NCBI GenBank assembly: GCA_027038965.1
Contig: JALWFG010000021.1
Coordinates: forward strand, 1-64,000
DNA: 64,000 bases
From: Candidatus Desulfofervidaceae bacterium
GTDB taxonomy: Bacteria > Desulfobacterota > Desulfofervidia > Desulfofervidales > Desulfofervidaceae
Direction of reading: 5' to 3'
The stretch's first letter is position 1, and every line of letters begins with the position of its first letter. The notes under the pieces were generated by a model. The model saw only the letters and a program-made list of their open reading frames with translations, had not been told where the DNA came from and searched no databases. The translations under genes were made by a program, and so were the position numbers. Of the stretch, positions 34,013-42,884 are shown one piece after another.

Positions 34013-35074
34013 ATGTTTAAAAATATCAAAAAAAAAGATTTAAATTTATTTTTAATTGGTTCTCCTGAGGAGGCTTATACCTTCATTAATATCTTTCAAG
34101 AGATAAGTCAGCGACTCAAGATTAATATAGTAGGCGTAGTAAGTTTAGGAGGAAAAGACAACTTTTTAAAAAAGATAGTTCAAAGAGGAATTAAAATTTT
34201 TACTGAAAAGGATCTTCCTCCGGAAAAAAACATTGATTTGGTCATAGATTTAGCCGGTACAAAAAAGACCTTAGAAATTGCAAAAAGCATTGGTAGTGCT
34301 ATAGTAAATCCTTTAGGTGCGTATATTTTTTACAACATTATAGAAGACCTTAGAGATAAGATAAGACTTGAAAGACAATTTTGCTATAATGAACGTATGA
34401 GTATGATCTCCGCTCTGGCTCATTCTCTAGCCGATACCATAAGAAATCCTGTTACAGCCATTGGCGGTTTTGCAAAGTCGATTTTAGAAACCAAGTCTCA
34501 AGATTACGATACCTTTGTTAAAAAAGCTCAGATCATTCTTGAAGAGGCAGAAAAACTAGAAAGGGTGTTAAAAGAGATATACCAACTAGGCAAGCCCTAT
34601 GTTCTCAGAAAGGAAGTAGGCAATATCAATGAACTTATAGAAGAAATATGTAGAAAGTTTTCTCCTACCTTTGCAGAAAAGGGAATTACTGTTATCAAAA
34701 AGTTGGAAGAAGAAGAAGAAGAATTGTACACCCTGATTGATACCGAACTCTTTAAAAGAGGAATAGAATCCATCTTCAGAGCCATTGTGGAAACCATTCA
34801 AAGAAGCAGTATTTTAACAATTACTACAGAAGTTTGTCTGGATGCCATTCTGATAACCATAATTATTGCAGGTAAGGGAATGACAAAATGGGAATTTGGA
34901 ACTCCCCTTCAACCCCTTTTCCCTTGGGAAAACAAAATTGCGGCCTATTTAAACATGGCTCGCAAGGTAATTGAAGACCATGGGGGGAAATTTATTATTT
35001 ATTCTGAACCCAACATAGGAAACAAAATTTTAATTGAATTACCCATAGAATTGCCATCCAAGCCACCTGTTTAG
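34013..35074 (+). CDS. Degenerate histidine-kinase-like protein with Rossmann-like N-terminus
   Basis: Residues 1-110 form an alpha/beta region (LNLFLIGSPEEAYTFINIF, INIVGVVSLGG, DLVIDLAG) resembling nucleotide- or ligand-binding folds. Residues about 125-200 resemble HisKA but read AHSLADTIRNPVTAI: at the normal phospho-histidine position there is D141, and H137 lies four residues earlier. The following ATPase-like region lacks the N-box asparagine (ESIFRAIVETIQ) and a clear GxGxG lid. It may be a pseudokinase scaffold or sensor. The ribosome binding site is weak. queC follows after 9 nt. Confidence 0.7.
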   Translation: MFKNIKKKDLNLFLIGSPEEAYTFINIFQEISQRLKINIVGVVSLGGKDNFLKKIVQRGIKIFTEKDLPPEKNIDLVIDLAGTKKTLEIAKSIGSAIVNPLGAYIFYNIIEDLRDKIRLERQFCYNERMSMISALAHSLADTIRNPVTAIGGFAKSILETKSQDYDTFVKKAQIILEEAEKLERVLKEIYQLGKPYVLRKEVGNINELIEEICRKFSPTFAEKGITVIKKLEEEEEELYTLIDTELFKRGIESIFRAIVETIQRSSILTITTEVCLDAILITIIIAGKGMTKWEFGTPLQPLFPWENKIAAYLNMARKVIEDHGGKFIIYSEPNIGNKILIELPIELPSKPPV

Positions 35075-35083
35075 GAGGAAGAA

Positions 35084-35761
35084 ATGAAGCCATTGGCCAT
35101 TGTGCTTGTAAGTGGAGGATTAGACAGTTGTGTGACGGCAGCCATTGCCAATCAATCCTACGAGTTGGCGTTTTTACATGTAAATTATGGACAGAGGACA
35201 GAAAAAAGAGAACTAAAGGCATTTAAGGATATTGCCAATTATTTTGGAGTAGAAAAGCAGCTTATTGTTTCTCTTGAATATCTGAAAAGGATTGGCGGTT
35301 CTTCACTGACTGATTTTAAGATGGAAGTGCCGGATTACTCTCCTTTAAGAAGGGGCATTCCCCCAACATATGTTCCTTTTCGGAACACACACCTTATTGC
35401 CATTGCGGTTTCCTGGGCTGAGGTAATTGGGGCTCAAAAAATCTTCATTGGAGCTATGGAAGAAGACAGCAGCGGTTATCCCGACTGTCGGGAGGAGTAT
35501 TTTCGGGCCTATAACAAACTTATAGAATTGGGGACAAGACCTGAAACGCATATTGAAATTGTTACCCCCATTATTCATCTCAAAAAATCGGAGGTAGTCA
35601 AAAAAGGGGTTGAACTTAAGGCACCATTTCACCTAACCTGGTCATGTTATAAAAATGAAGAAGTAGCCTGCGGTAAATGCGAATCTTGTTTCCTCAGACT
35701 CAAGGCCTTTAAAGAGGCAGGGATAAAAGATCCCATTCCCTATTCAGAAACATTGGAGTAG
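35084..35761 (+). CDS. queC: 7-cyano-7-deazaguanine synthase QueC
   Basis: QueC makes preQ0 from 7-carboxy-7-deazaguanine, ammonia and ATP in queuosine synthesis. The 225-aa protein has the PP-loop SGGLDSCVT near residue 10, FRNTHLIAIAVSWAE, GAMEEDSSGYPDCRE, and the zinc-binding CYKNEEVACGKCESC. Length is typical. AGGAGG precedes the ATG. queD, queE and folE are not in this window. Confidence 0.95.
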   Translation: MKPLAIVLVSGGLDSCVTAAIANQSYELAFLHVNYGQRTEKRELKAFKDIANYFGVEKQLIVSLEYLKRIGGSSLTDFKMEVPDYSPLRRGIPPTYVPFRNTHLIAIAVSWAEVIGAQKIFIGAMEEDSSGYPDCREEYFRAYNKLIELGTRPETHIEIVTPIIHLKKSEVVKKGVELKAPFHLTWSCYKNEEVACGKCESCFLRLKAFKEAGIKDPIPYSETLE

Positions 35762-35771
35762 GGAAGTTCAG

Positions 35772-36023
35772 GTGAGAAAAGGTCTATTTGAAAGCAAAAG
35801 CAAAAGCAAACCCAGGAGATGTAAGTGGTATGACCTTTGCCCAATGAAATATTTTTATGAGCAGGGTAAGATTGACAAAAGCTGGATTGAACAATACTGC
35901 TTTGGTGATTACACACATTGTGTAAGGAAAAGGCTAGAAGAAAGGCATATCCCCCATCCAGATAACATGATGCCTGACGGAAGTATTAACAAAGATTTAC
36001 CAAGTTGTATTTTTGAAAAATGA
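35772..36023 (+). CDS. Small conserved cysteine-rich protein
   Basis: An 83-aa product starting at GTG 35772 with GGAAG 5-6 nt upstream. Seen in it: a basic N-terminus, CKWYDLCPMKYFYEQGKID, YCFGD, HCVRKRLEERHIPHPDNMMPDG, and a final Cys. The pattern (five cysteines with Trp/Tyr) suggests metal or cluster binding, but I do not recognise a named function. Its stop overlaps the downstream hydrolase start by 4 nt, so it is probably co-expressed with queC and the UPF0282 gene. Confidence 0.75.
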   Translation: MRKGLFESKSKSKPRRCKWYDLCPMKYFYEQGKIDKSWIEQYCFGDYTHCVRKRLEERHIPHPDNMMPDGSINKDLPSCIFEK

Positions 36024-36958
36024 CCATAGAAATCTTAGGGGTTGAATCTCTGGGCGTAAGGGGGCTTTGCTGTTTTGTAAAAACCAGAACAAGAAGGATT
36101 TTAATTGACCCTGGCATCGCCCTGGGATACACCCGATTTAAGCTTTTGCCCCATCCTTTTCAGGTAGCCATAGATGAAAGGATACAAAAGAGAATTATCA
36201 AAAGATGGGTTTGTGCTACAGACATTATTATCAGCCACTTTCATGGAGACCATACACCTTTAGCCGATGCCAATCCCTACCAACTTCATATCAAAAAAGT
36301 GGCCTATTTAAATCCAAAAGTAAGGATATGGACCAAAGATACGCTTCATCTATCGCCACTTGAACAAAAAAGGGCCAAGGCGCTTTTTTCCACCATTCAT
36401 AAAAAACCTCTAATTGCAGAAGGGAAAAATGAAGGTGAGATTAACTTTTCTAAGGCTGTAGCCCATGGAGACCCCAGCACTCATACCACGACAGTAATCA
36501 TGACCCGAATCAAAGAGGACAAGACCTTCGTCCATGCCCCTGGGATTCAGTTGTTAAATGAGGAAGCCATTTCTCAAATTATAAAGTGGCACCCAGACAT
36601 TGCCATTGTTGACGGCCCTCCTCTTTATTTGTCTTTGAGGCTTTCAAAGAGTCAAATTGAAAGGTCATGGCATAATGCCAAACGCTTGGCCTCTAATGTA
36701 GGGATACTAATCCTTGATCATCATCTGATGAGAAGCTTAGAGGGAATTAAATGGATAAAAAGGTTGTCAGCAGAAACAGGGAAAAGAATAATGTGTGGAG
36801 CGGATTTTATGGGTCAAAGGAGGATGCTCCTTGAGGCCCTAAGGGAGGATTTATACAAAAATATGCCTGTAGATAGACATTGGCATGAAAGGTATGCCCA
36901 GGGCAAGGCCAACACAAAGCCCTATTGGATACAGGGGAAAATGCTTTATGGCCTTTAG
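36020..36958 (+). CDS. UPF0282-family metallo-beta-lactamase-fold hydrolase
   Basis: A 312-aa protein with the metal-binding motif SHFHGDHTPLADANPY, LIDPGIALGYTR near residue 30 and later LDHHLMRS. These are features of the UPF0282 family, common in archaea and thermophilic bacteria and of unknown substrate. It overlaps the cysteine-rich gene by 4 nt. The next gene follows after 15 nt. Confidence 0.85.
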   Translation: MTIEILGVESLGVRGLCCFVKTRTRRILIDPGIALGYTRFKLLPHPFQVAIDERIQKRIIKRWVCATDIIISHFHGDHTPLADANPYQLHIKKVAYLNPKVRIWTKDTLHLSPLEQKRAKALFSTIHKKPLIAEGKNEGEINFSKAVAHGDPSTHTTTVIMTRIKEDKTFVHAPGIQLLNEEAISQIIKWHPDIAIVDGPPLYLSLRLSKSQIERSWHNAKRLASNVGILILDHHLMRSLEGIKWIKRLSAETGKRIMCGADFMGQRRMLLEALREDLYKNMPVDRHWHERYAQGKANTKPYWIQGKMLYGL

Positions 36959-36973
36959 AGGAAAGGCAAATAA

Positions 36974-37237
36974 ATGATTAGAATTGAATTTTGCGGAGTT
37001 TGTACAGGTTTTAGACAAGAGGCTGAAACATTAGCCGAATATTTAAAGGCACAGGGTGAAGAGGTAAAATTGATTGAAGCTGGCAGAGGGCGATTCCATG
37101 TCTATGTAGATGATAAGCTAGTCTTTTCTATTAAAAAGTGTCGGCGGTATCCCAATGCCAGAGAGATTATGAAACTCATTTCAAATAACAAACAACGGAG
37201 TCTTAAGCAAAGTGTTTTTTTTAAAAAGGACTTATAG
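36974..37237 (+). CDS. Rdx/SelW-like thioredoxin-fold protein
   Basis: An 87-aa protein with a redox CxxC at the N-terminus (FCGVCTGFRQEAETLAEYL) followed by GRFHVYVDDKLVFS and a C-terminal helix, the pattern of the SelT/SelW/SelH (Rdx) family in its cysteine form. It probably acts in thiol redox reactions. Its end overlaps the AhpD-like gene by 26 nt in another frame. Confidence 0.75.
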   Translation: MIRIEFCGVCTGFRQEAETLAEYLKAQGEEVKLIEAGRGRFHVYVDDKLVFSIKKCRRYPNAREIMKLISNNKQRSLKQSVFFKKDL

Positions 37238-37802
37238 GCTAAAGGAGTTTCTACACGATGCTTTTAATCTCATCTCTTCCAGCCTGAATCTTGTCAGGCA
37301 TACTCAGAGAAGGAGAGTAGAGCCTGCCTTTCGTGAAAAGATTATGCTGGCTGTAAGTAGTGTCCTGAATTGTCGGTTTTGTTCTTGGCTTCATACAGAA
37401 CTGATATTAAAAGAGGGAGTTGAAAAAACCGAAATTAAAAGGTTACTTGAAGGTAAGTTTGAAGACCTCCCAGAACAAGAAACCCTTGCCATTGCCTTTG
37501 CCATACATTACGCCGAAACTCATGGCAGACCTAAAAGGGAAATGCTGACAAGATTTTTTGATTACTATGGGGTCCAAGCAGAATCAATTCTTATCTATAT
37601 TAAGGCCATCTATTGGGGAAATTTAACAGGCAACACCGTGGAGGCCTTTTTGGACCGTCTCAGGGGGAAACCTGTCAAAGAAAGCAGATTTTTAGATGAG
37701 TTGGCAATCTTTTCCCTAACAGCACCTTATTTTCTTATAATTTTGCCCTTCATAGGGCATATAGTCAAAATAACTAGAAAACGCCTTGGACTTCAAGAAT
37801 AA
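37212..37802 (+). CDS. AhpD/carboxymuconolactone decarboxylase-like protein
   Basis: This 196-aa protein has the AhpD-type redox motif LNCRFCSWLHTEL near residue 53 with Cys-x-x-Cys and the following His, an acidic helix (DLPEQETLAIAFAIHYAE) and a hydrophobic C-terminal stretch (LTAPYFLIILPFIGHI) that could anchor it to the membrane. Alkylhydroperoxidase-like activity is possible. It begins inside the SelW-like gene (26-nt overlap), suggesting coupled thiol-redox function. Confidence 0.78.
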   Translation: MFFLKRTYRLKEFLHDAFNLISSSLNLVRHTQRRRVEPAFREKIMLAVSSVLNCRFCSWLHTELILKEGVEKTEIKRLLEGKFEDLPEQETLAIAFAIHYAETHGRPKREMLTRFFDYYGVQAESILIYIKAIYWGNLTGNTVEAFLDRLRGKPVKESRFLDELAIFSLTAPYFLIILPFIGHIVKITRKRLGLQE

Positions 37803-37825
37803 AAATAGGGAGAAAAAAGGAAAAA

Positions 37826-38041
37826 ATGTTTGCAAAGGCAAAAAACTTAATCTTGATTCCCATTCACCAATTGTTCCATTCCCGCTTCGTCCGCTGGTGG
37901 CTTACCTTTTCAGGGCTGTACGCTATGTTTGGCGTGTGTCCTTTTTGTGGACGGACTGGTTGCCCCATTGGTGCAGGAAGCATGGGACTTGTGGGTGGAT
38001 TTTTTGCCCTGTGTATAAAGAGTATAGGGAAGGAATTTTAA
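37826..38041 (+). CDS. Small membrane protein with a CPFCGRTGCP motif
   Basis: A 71-aa product with AAGGA about 8 nt before its ATG. It has a hydrophobic N-terminal segment, a cysteine motif C38-x2-C41-x4-C46, and a second hydrophobic, glycine-rich segment (GSMGLVGGFFALCI). It may bind a metal in the membrane. It closes the queC-to-AhpD string and ends 4 nt before the convergent tRNA-Leu. The function is unknown. A longer overlapping frame starting at 37786 is rejected because it reads into the tRNA gene. Confidence 0.6.
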   Translation: MFAKAKNLILIPIHQLFHSRFVRWWLTFSGLYAMFGVCPFCGRTGCPIGAGSMGLVGGFFALCIKSIGKEF

Positions 38042-38044
38042 AAT

Positions 38045-38133
38045 TGGTGCCTGGGGCGGGAATCGAACCCGCACGGGGACGAAGCCCCAAGAGATTTTAA
38101 GTCTCTTGCGTCTGCCTATTCCGCCACCCAGGC
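38045..38133 (-). tRNA. tRNA-Leu (TAA)
   Basis: An 89-nt class II tRNA on the minus strand: acceptor GCCTGGG pairs with CCCAGGC, anticodon arm with loop CTTAAAA (anticodon TAA), a long variable arm (TTGGGGCTTCGTCCCCG), T arm GCGGG with TTCGATT and an encoded CCA. Confidence 0.97.
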
Positions 38134-38142
38134 GCTACTATT

Positions 38143-38172
38143 ATAATAAATGTTTCTATATGGGTTTGTCAA
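38143..38172 (-). promoter_or_regulatory. Promoter of tRNA-Leu
   Basis: On the minus strand TTGACA (38172-38167), an 18-nt spacer and TATTAT (38148-38143), directly before the tRNA 5' end. The -10 overlaps a TATAAT with longer spacing. Confidence 0.65.
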
Positions 38173-38331
38173 GGTAAGGAAACATCCAAAAATTATATAA
38201 ACGCCCCTATCACCCAATTATTTAAACTATCAACTACCTTTCCTGTCCCATTTTTTCTTTGGGTATATTGCCCCAAACAATATTAGGGTATATTATCCAA
38301 GTCCCTGTAAAAAATTGTGAGAGGTATCAAA

Positions 38332-40125
38332 ATGGAATATGAAATCCGGAATATTGCCATTATCGCCCATGTAGATCATGGTAAAACTACTTTGGTGGAC
38401 GCTATGCTTAAACAATCGGGCGTCTTCAGAGACAATGAACAAGTAGAGGAGTGCATCTTGGATACCCTGGCCTTAGAAAGAGAGCGAGGCATTACTATTA
38501 TGGCCAAAAATACCTCTGTGTGGTATCGGCCTAAGGCAAACCAAATAGATGTGAAGATAAATATTGTAGATACTCCGGGCCACGCCGATTTTGGAGGTGA
38601 GGTAGAACGGATTTTAAAAATGGTTGATGGAGTCCTACTTTTAGTAGATGCCGCTGAAGGGCCCATGCCTCAAACCCGCTTTGTCCTGCAAAAGGCACTC
38701 CAGCAGAAGCTTAAACCCATTGTAGTGATCAATAAAATAGACAAGCCTGAGGCCCGTCCTCAGGAAGTACTCAATGAAATATATGATTTGTTTATAGATT
38801 TGGACGCCGATGAGGAATTGCTTGAGTTTCCAGTGCTTTATGCAATTGGAAGACAGGGAATTGCCAAAAGAAGTTTAGAGGATGAATCTTCTGATTTAAG
38901 GCCACTCTTTGAAACTATTGTAACTAATGTTCCTGCTCCTACACCCTTGAGAACAGACACTCTGCAAATTCTAATCTCTAATTTGGACTATGACAATTAC
39001 ATTGGGAGATTGGCTATTGGAAAGGTCTTTTCTGGAAAGGTCAAAACAGGACAGGAAGTAGCCATTGCTAAACTTACTGGAAACATTGAGAGGGCAAAAG
39101 TGGTTAAACTCTTTGTCTTTGAGGGTTTGGGCAGAAAGGCTGTAGAAGAAATAGAAGCCGGAGAAATTGTGGCCTTAGCAGGCATGGAAGACATTAAAAT
39201 TGGAGAAACCATTACTAGCTTGAATAATCCTGTCGCCCTACCACCAATTATAGTAGATGAACCTACTATCAGTATGTATTTCTCCATCAACAAATCGCCT
39301 TTTTCAGGTCAAGAAGGTCAGTTTGTTACCTCACGCCACTTAAAAAATAGGCTGTATCGGGAAGTATTAACGAATATTGCCCTTAGAGTAGAAGATACTG
39401 AATCTCCAGAAACATTTAAGGTTTCAGGGAGAGGGGAACTCCAACTGGCCGTATTAATTGAAACCATGAGAAGAGAAGGATATGAGTTTGAAGTCTCCAA
39501 ACCCAAGGTTATTAAAAAGGAGATAGATGGAGTGGTATGCGAATCAATTGAAGAAGTGTTAGCAGATGTCCCTAAGGAATTTATGGGAGTGGTTATTGAA
39601 ATGATGGGTAAGCGCCATGGAAATATGATAGATATGACTAGCACCGAACAAGGGCGGGTGCACCTAAAGTTTGAAGTTCCTACAAGGGGACTGATTGGCT
39701 TTCGCTCCGAATTTTTAACTGCTACCAAAGGGGAGGGGATTTTTCATAAGAGGTTCTTACGCTGGGACAAATGGCAAGGCGATATTAGATATCGCCAAAC
39801 AGGGGCCTTAGTATCTGACCGAGAAGGAACCGTTACGGCTTATGCCCTTCATAGCCTAGAAGACAGGGGACAATTTTTCGTCAAGCCTGGCACATCTGTT
39901 TATAAAGGAATGATTGTTGGGGAACACAATCGGAATAAAGACCTTCATGTAAATGTTTGTCGGCCCAAAAAGCTCACCAATATCCGGGCCGCCAGCGCCG
40001 ATGAAGCCATTCAACTGGAGCCTCCACGGGTAATGAGTCTTGAAGATTGCATTGAATTCATTAATGAAGATGAACTTATAGAAGTGACTCCTCAAAATAT
40101 AAGAATGCGCAAAAAATCGTCTTGA
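38332..40125 (+). CDS. typA: Ribosome-associated GTPase TypA/BipA
   Basis: A translational GTPase of the EF-G-like family that binds ribosomes under stress and helps 50S assembly at low temperature. The 597-aa product has G1 [11 protein letters not shown], switch [20 protein letters not shown], the EF-G-like domains and the BipA C-terminal region ([26 protein letters not shown]). The start at 38332 has AGAGG about 7 nt upstream; a GTG at 38317 is less likely. Confidence 0.97.
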   Translation: MEYEIRNIAIIAHVDHGKTTLVDAMLKQSGVFRDNEQVEECILDTLALERERGITIMAKNTSVWYRPKANQIDVKINIVDTPGHADFGGEVERILKMVDGVLLLVDAAEGPMPQTRFVLQKALQQKLKPIVVINKIDKPEARPQEVLNEIYDLFIDLDADEELLEFPVLYAIGRQGIAKRSLEDESSDLRPLFETIVTNVPAPTPLRTDTLQILISNLDYDNYIGRLAIGKVFSGKVKTGQEVAIAKLTGNIERAKVVKLFVFEGLGRKAVEEIEAGEIVALAGMEDIKIGETITSLNNPVALPPIIVDEPTISMYFSINKSPFSGQEGQFVTSRHLKNRLYREVLTNIALRVEDTESPETFKVSGRGELQLAVLIETMRREGYEFEVSKPKVIKKEIDGVVCESIEEVLADVPKEFMGVVIEMMGKRHGNMIDMTSTEQGRVHLKFEVPTRGLIGFRSEFLTATKGEGIFHKRFLRWDKWQGDIRYRQTGALVSDREGTVTAYALHSLEDRGQFFVKPGTSVYKGMIVGEHNRNKDLHVNVCRPKKLTNIRAASADEAIQLEPPRVMSLEDCIEFINEDELIEVTPQNIRMRKKSS

Positions 40126-40175
40126 CTTAGGAGTCTGAAACCTGCTAAATATAAAAAACCTTTGGGGGGATATGA

Positions 40176-41408
40176 ATGGGACAAACCATCGGAATTAAAA
40201 TCAATCCTGAGGATATAAAATCTGCAGATATTATTGTGGGAATTCCTTCTTATAATGAGGCTCAATCTATTTCCTATCCTATAAAGCAAGCCTCTGAAGG
40301 ACTCAAAAAGTTTTTTCAGGGTTATCAGGCCGTATTAATCAACTGTGACGCCAATTCTACAGATGGTACCAAAGAGGTCTTTTTAAACACTCCCACTGGA
40401 GGCATTCCCAAGATTTATCTCGCTCCCCCTCCTGCTAAAACAGGGAAGGGAACCGTTTTAAAAATGCTTTTTGAAACAGCTTGCGAGATGGGTGCTAGAG
40501 CAGTTTTGACTATTGACGCAGATTTAAAAAGCATCACACCTAAATGGATAAGAAATCTAGCCGAGCCTATCTTCTCAGACTTTGACTATGTAGCCCCTCT
40601 CTATGTGCGTCATAAATATGACGGCACAATTACCAATAGCGTTGTCTATCCCTTAACCCGGGCCCTTTACGGAAGAAGAATTCGTCAACCTATTGGAGGA
40701 GACTTCGGCTTTTCTGGTAAGATGGCCGAAGTATATGCGCAAAGCAATTTTTGGGATGAAGCGGTAGCCCAATTTGGGATTGATATTTGGATGACTACCC
40801 TGGCCATTAACGAAGGAGTACCTATTTGTCAGTCATTTATGGGGCGTCCTAAAATCCATCGGGCGAAGGACCCCTCAAAGACATTGGGACCTATGTTTTA
40901 TCAGGTGGTGGGAACGGTCTTCAATCTTATGGAAAGGTTTGAGTTAAATTGGAAGCAGGTCAAATGGAGTAAACCTACGGCCATTTTCGGCTTTGGTTTA
41001 GGAGAAACAGAAATGCCTCCTCCTGTAGAGGTAGACCAAGAGGGCCTTTATCAAAAATTTCAAGCCGGGTTCAATCAATATAAAGACATTTGGCAGAAGG
41101 TGATTTATACCCCTAATCTCAATAAACTAGAGGAAATAAAGACCCTCTCTTTAGAACGTTTTGAATTTCCCGTGGAGTTGTGGATAAAGATCATTTATGA
41201 TTTTGCTGTGGCCCACAAAAACCAAATTGTTGACCGTAAGCTCATTTGTGAATCTCTTATCCCTCTTTATTTTGGAAAAACCCTTTCTTTTGTTAAAAAG
41301 ACAGAGCGAATGTCTATTCAAGAGGCCGAAGAGCTTATAGACTACGAGTGTGAGATGTTTGAAAGAGCAAAACCTTATCTAATTCAGAGATGGGACGAGG
41401 TAATTTAA
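40176..41408 (+). CDS. GT-A glycosyltransferase resembling mannosyl/glucosylglycerate synthases
   Basis: A 410-aa glycosyltransferase with IIVGIPSYNEAQSI near the start, GKGTVLKML, metal-binding LTIDADLKSITPKWI, QPIGGDFGFSG and FGIDIWMTTLAINEGV. The order GKG...DAD...QPxGGE/D...GIDxWMT matches mannosylglycerate synthase and glucosyl-3-phosphoglycerate synthase type enzymes that make compatible solutes in thermophiles. An alternative is an unrelated polyprenyl or glycolipid transferase. No phosphatase partner is adjacent. Confidence 0.75.
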   Translation: MGQTIGIKINPEDIKSADIIVGIPSYNEAQSISYPIKQASEGLKKFFQGYQAVLINCDANSTDGTKEVFLNTPTGGIPKIYLAPPPAKTGKGTVLKMLFETACEMGARAVLTIDADLKSITPKWIRNLAEPIFSDFDYVAPLYVRHKYDGTITNSVVYPLTRALYGRRIRQPIGGDFGFSGKMAEVYAQSNFWDEAVAQFGIDIWMTTLAINEGVPICQSFMGRPKIHRAKDPSKTLGPMFYQVVGTVFNLMERFELNWKQVKWSKPTAIFGFGLGETEMPPPVEVDQEGLYQKFQAGFNQYKDIWQKVIYTPNLNKLEEIKTLSLERFEFPVELWIKIIYDFAVAHKNQIVDRKLICESLIPLYFGKTLSFVKKTERMSIQEAEELIDYECEMFERAKPYLIQRWDEVI

Positions 41409-41556
41409 CCAGATAACTTTAAGTGTTCCTTTAGTTTCCGCTATCAAGATGATACTTTTGGATATCCCAAATTTGTTTTGCGAATAAAAAGCATCAAAAT
41501 GTTTATAGACAAAGGTTTAAGTTATGGTAGGGAATTTGTAGTGGGCGTAACATCAG

Positions 41557-42657
41557 TTAGAGATTAAATCTAAAGTAAACAATATCTCCATCTCTAATTT
41601 CATAATCCTTTCCTTCAATCCGAGTCAATCCCTTTTCTTTGCATTTTTGTAAGGAGCCTTCCCGAAGTAAGTCTTCATATTTAGTCACTTCTACCCTAAT
41701 AAATCCCCTTTCCATATCTGAATGAATCTTTCCGGCCGCTTGAGGAGCCTTGGTTCCCTTCTTTATTGTCCAGGCCCTCACTTCAGGTTCTCCTGCTGTA
41801 AAAAAGGTAATCAAATTTAACAAATCATAGCCCTCTCTGATAAATTGATTCAGTCCGGGTTCTTTTAGACCAAGGGCATCTAAAAACTCCTCTCTTTCTT
41901 GCAAGGACAATTCCTGTAACTCGGCCTCCACTTTAGCACAGATTTTAACCATTTTTGCCCCTTCTTTAGAGGCAATCTCTTTAACCTGTAAAACAAATTC
42001 ATTGTCTTCTGCAATGCCTGCCTCATCTACATTGGCCACATACATCACCGATTTGGCAGTTAAAAGCTGGAGCCCCTTGATAAGGTTAAGTTCCTCTTTA
42101 TCAAAATCCTTTAAATAGGGCTCTACTCGGTTCCCAGAATCAAGAATTTCCTTCAAACGTAATAAAACAGGCATTGTTTGTTGGGCCCTTTTATCACCCA
42201 CCTTGGACAACCTTCCCAAACGTTCTATCCTCCTCTCTACCGTGGCCAAGTCCGCTAGAACAAGCTCCAAGTTGATAATTTCAATATCCCTTTGAGGATT
42301 AATTGCCCCTTCTACGTGAGAAATATCAGGGTCTTGGAAACACCGCACTACATGGAGGATGGCATCCACAGCTCGAATATGCGAGAGAAATTGGTTACCC
42401 AAACCTTCTCCTTGACTGGCGTTTTTTACCAATCCAGCAATATCCACAAATTCCATTACCGTAGGAGTAATTTTTTGGGGGTTGATCAAATTGGCAATCT
42501 TATAAAGACGTTCGTCAGGCACTTCCACTACGCCCACATTTGGTTCAATGGTGCAAAAAGGATAATTGGCTACATCCGCCCCTGCTGCCGTAAGGGCATT
42601 AAACAAAGTGGATTTGCCTACGTTTGGTAAACCTACAATACCACACTTAAACCCCAT
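41557..42657 (-). CDS. ychF: YchF/Obg-family ATPase
   Basis: YchF is an ATPase of the Obg family tied to ribosome quality and oxidative-stress response. The 366-aa product has GIVGLPNVGKSTLFNALT, the DIAGLVKNASQGEGLGN switch region and the C-terminal TGS domain. The start at 42657 is preferred because GAGGAG lies just upstream and it begins MGFKCGIVGLP; a start 15 nt earlier is possible. A terminator-like hairpin and a promoter lie in its leader. Confidence 0.96.
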   Translation of the reverse strand: MGFKCGIVGLPNVGKSTLFNALTAAGADVANYPFCTIEPNVGVVEVPDERLYKIANLINPQKITPTVMEFVDIAGLVKNASQGEGLGNQFLSHIRAVDAILHVVRCFQDPDISHVEGAINPQRDIEIINLELVLADLATVERRIERLGRLSKVGDKRAQQTMPVLLRLKEILDSGNRVEPYLKDFDKEELNLIKGLQLLTAKSVMYVANVDEAGIAEDNEFVLQVKEIASKEGAKMVKICAKVEAELQELSLQEREEFLDALGLKEPGLNQFIREGYDLLNLITFFTAGEPEVRAWTIKKGTKAPQAAGKIHSDMERGFIRVEVTKYEDLLREGSLQKCKEKGLTRIEGKDYEIRDGDIVYFRFNL

Positions 42658-42688
42658 GTGCCTTCTCCTCAACTATAGGCCAAAATGC

Positions 42689-42725
42689 AAAATAAAAGAG
42701 CTTTCGGTATTTCCGAAAGCCCTTT
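42689..42725 (-). terminator. Terminator-like hairpin in the ychF leader
   Basis: On the minus strand GCTTTCGG/CCGAAAGC (42720-42713 and 42707-42700) form an 8-bp core stem, extended by AAAG/CTTT across one mismatch. A T-rich run (TTTTATTTT) follows. It lies between the predicted start (about 42730) and the ychF ATG at 42657, so it is a candidate attenuator rather than the end of a gene. Confidence 0.65.
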
Positions 42726-42736
42726 ACTATGTATAC

Positions 42737-42765
42737 AGTATAACCCAAACTGGCATATAACGCAA
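42737..42765 (-). promoter_or_regulatory. Promoter of ychF
   Basis: On the minus strand TTGCGT (42765-42760), a 17-nt spacer and TATACT (42742-42737). The predicted start lies just before the leader hairpin. Confidence 0.5.
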
Positions 42766-42884
42766 CAAGCATTTACCCAAAAATCAACCACTCAACCAAA
42801 TAAAAGAAGCCGCAGATTTGGGAAATACTATTGACTTGGGCTCAATTTTGTGAGATATACATGGCCATATTGTGAGAGGTCTAT

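Noticed and set aside
37786-38100. 104-codon plus-strand frame overlapping the AhpD end, the small membrane protein and tRNA-Leu
   Set aside because: It runs into the tRNA gene, and its composition is unlike a protein. The frame at 37826-38041 has the ribosome binding site and membrane pattern.
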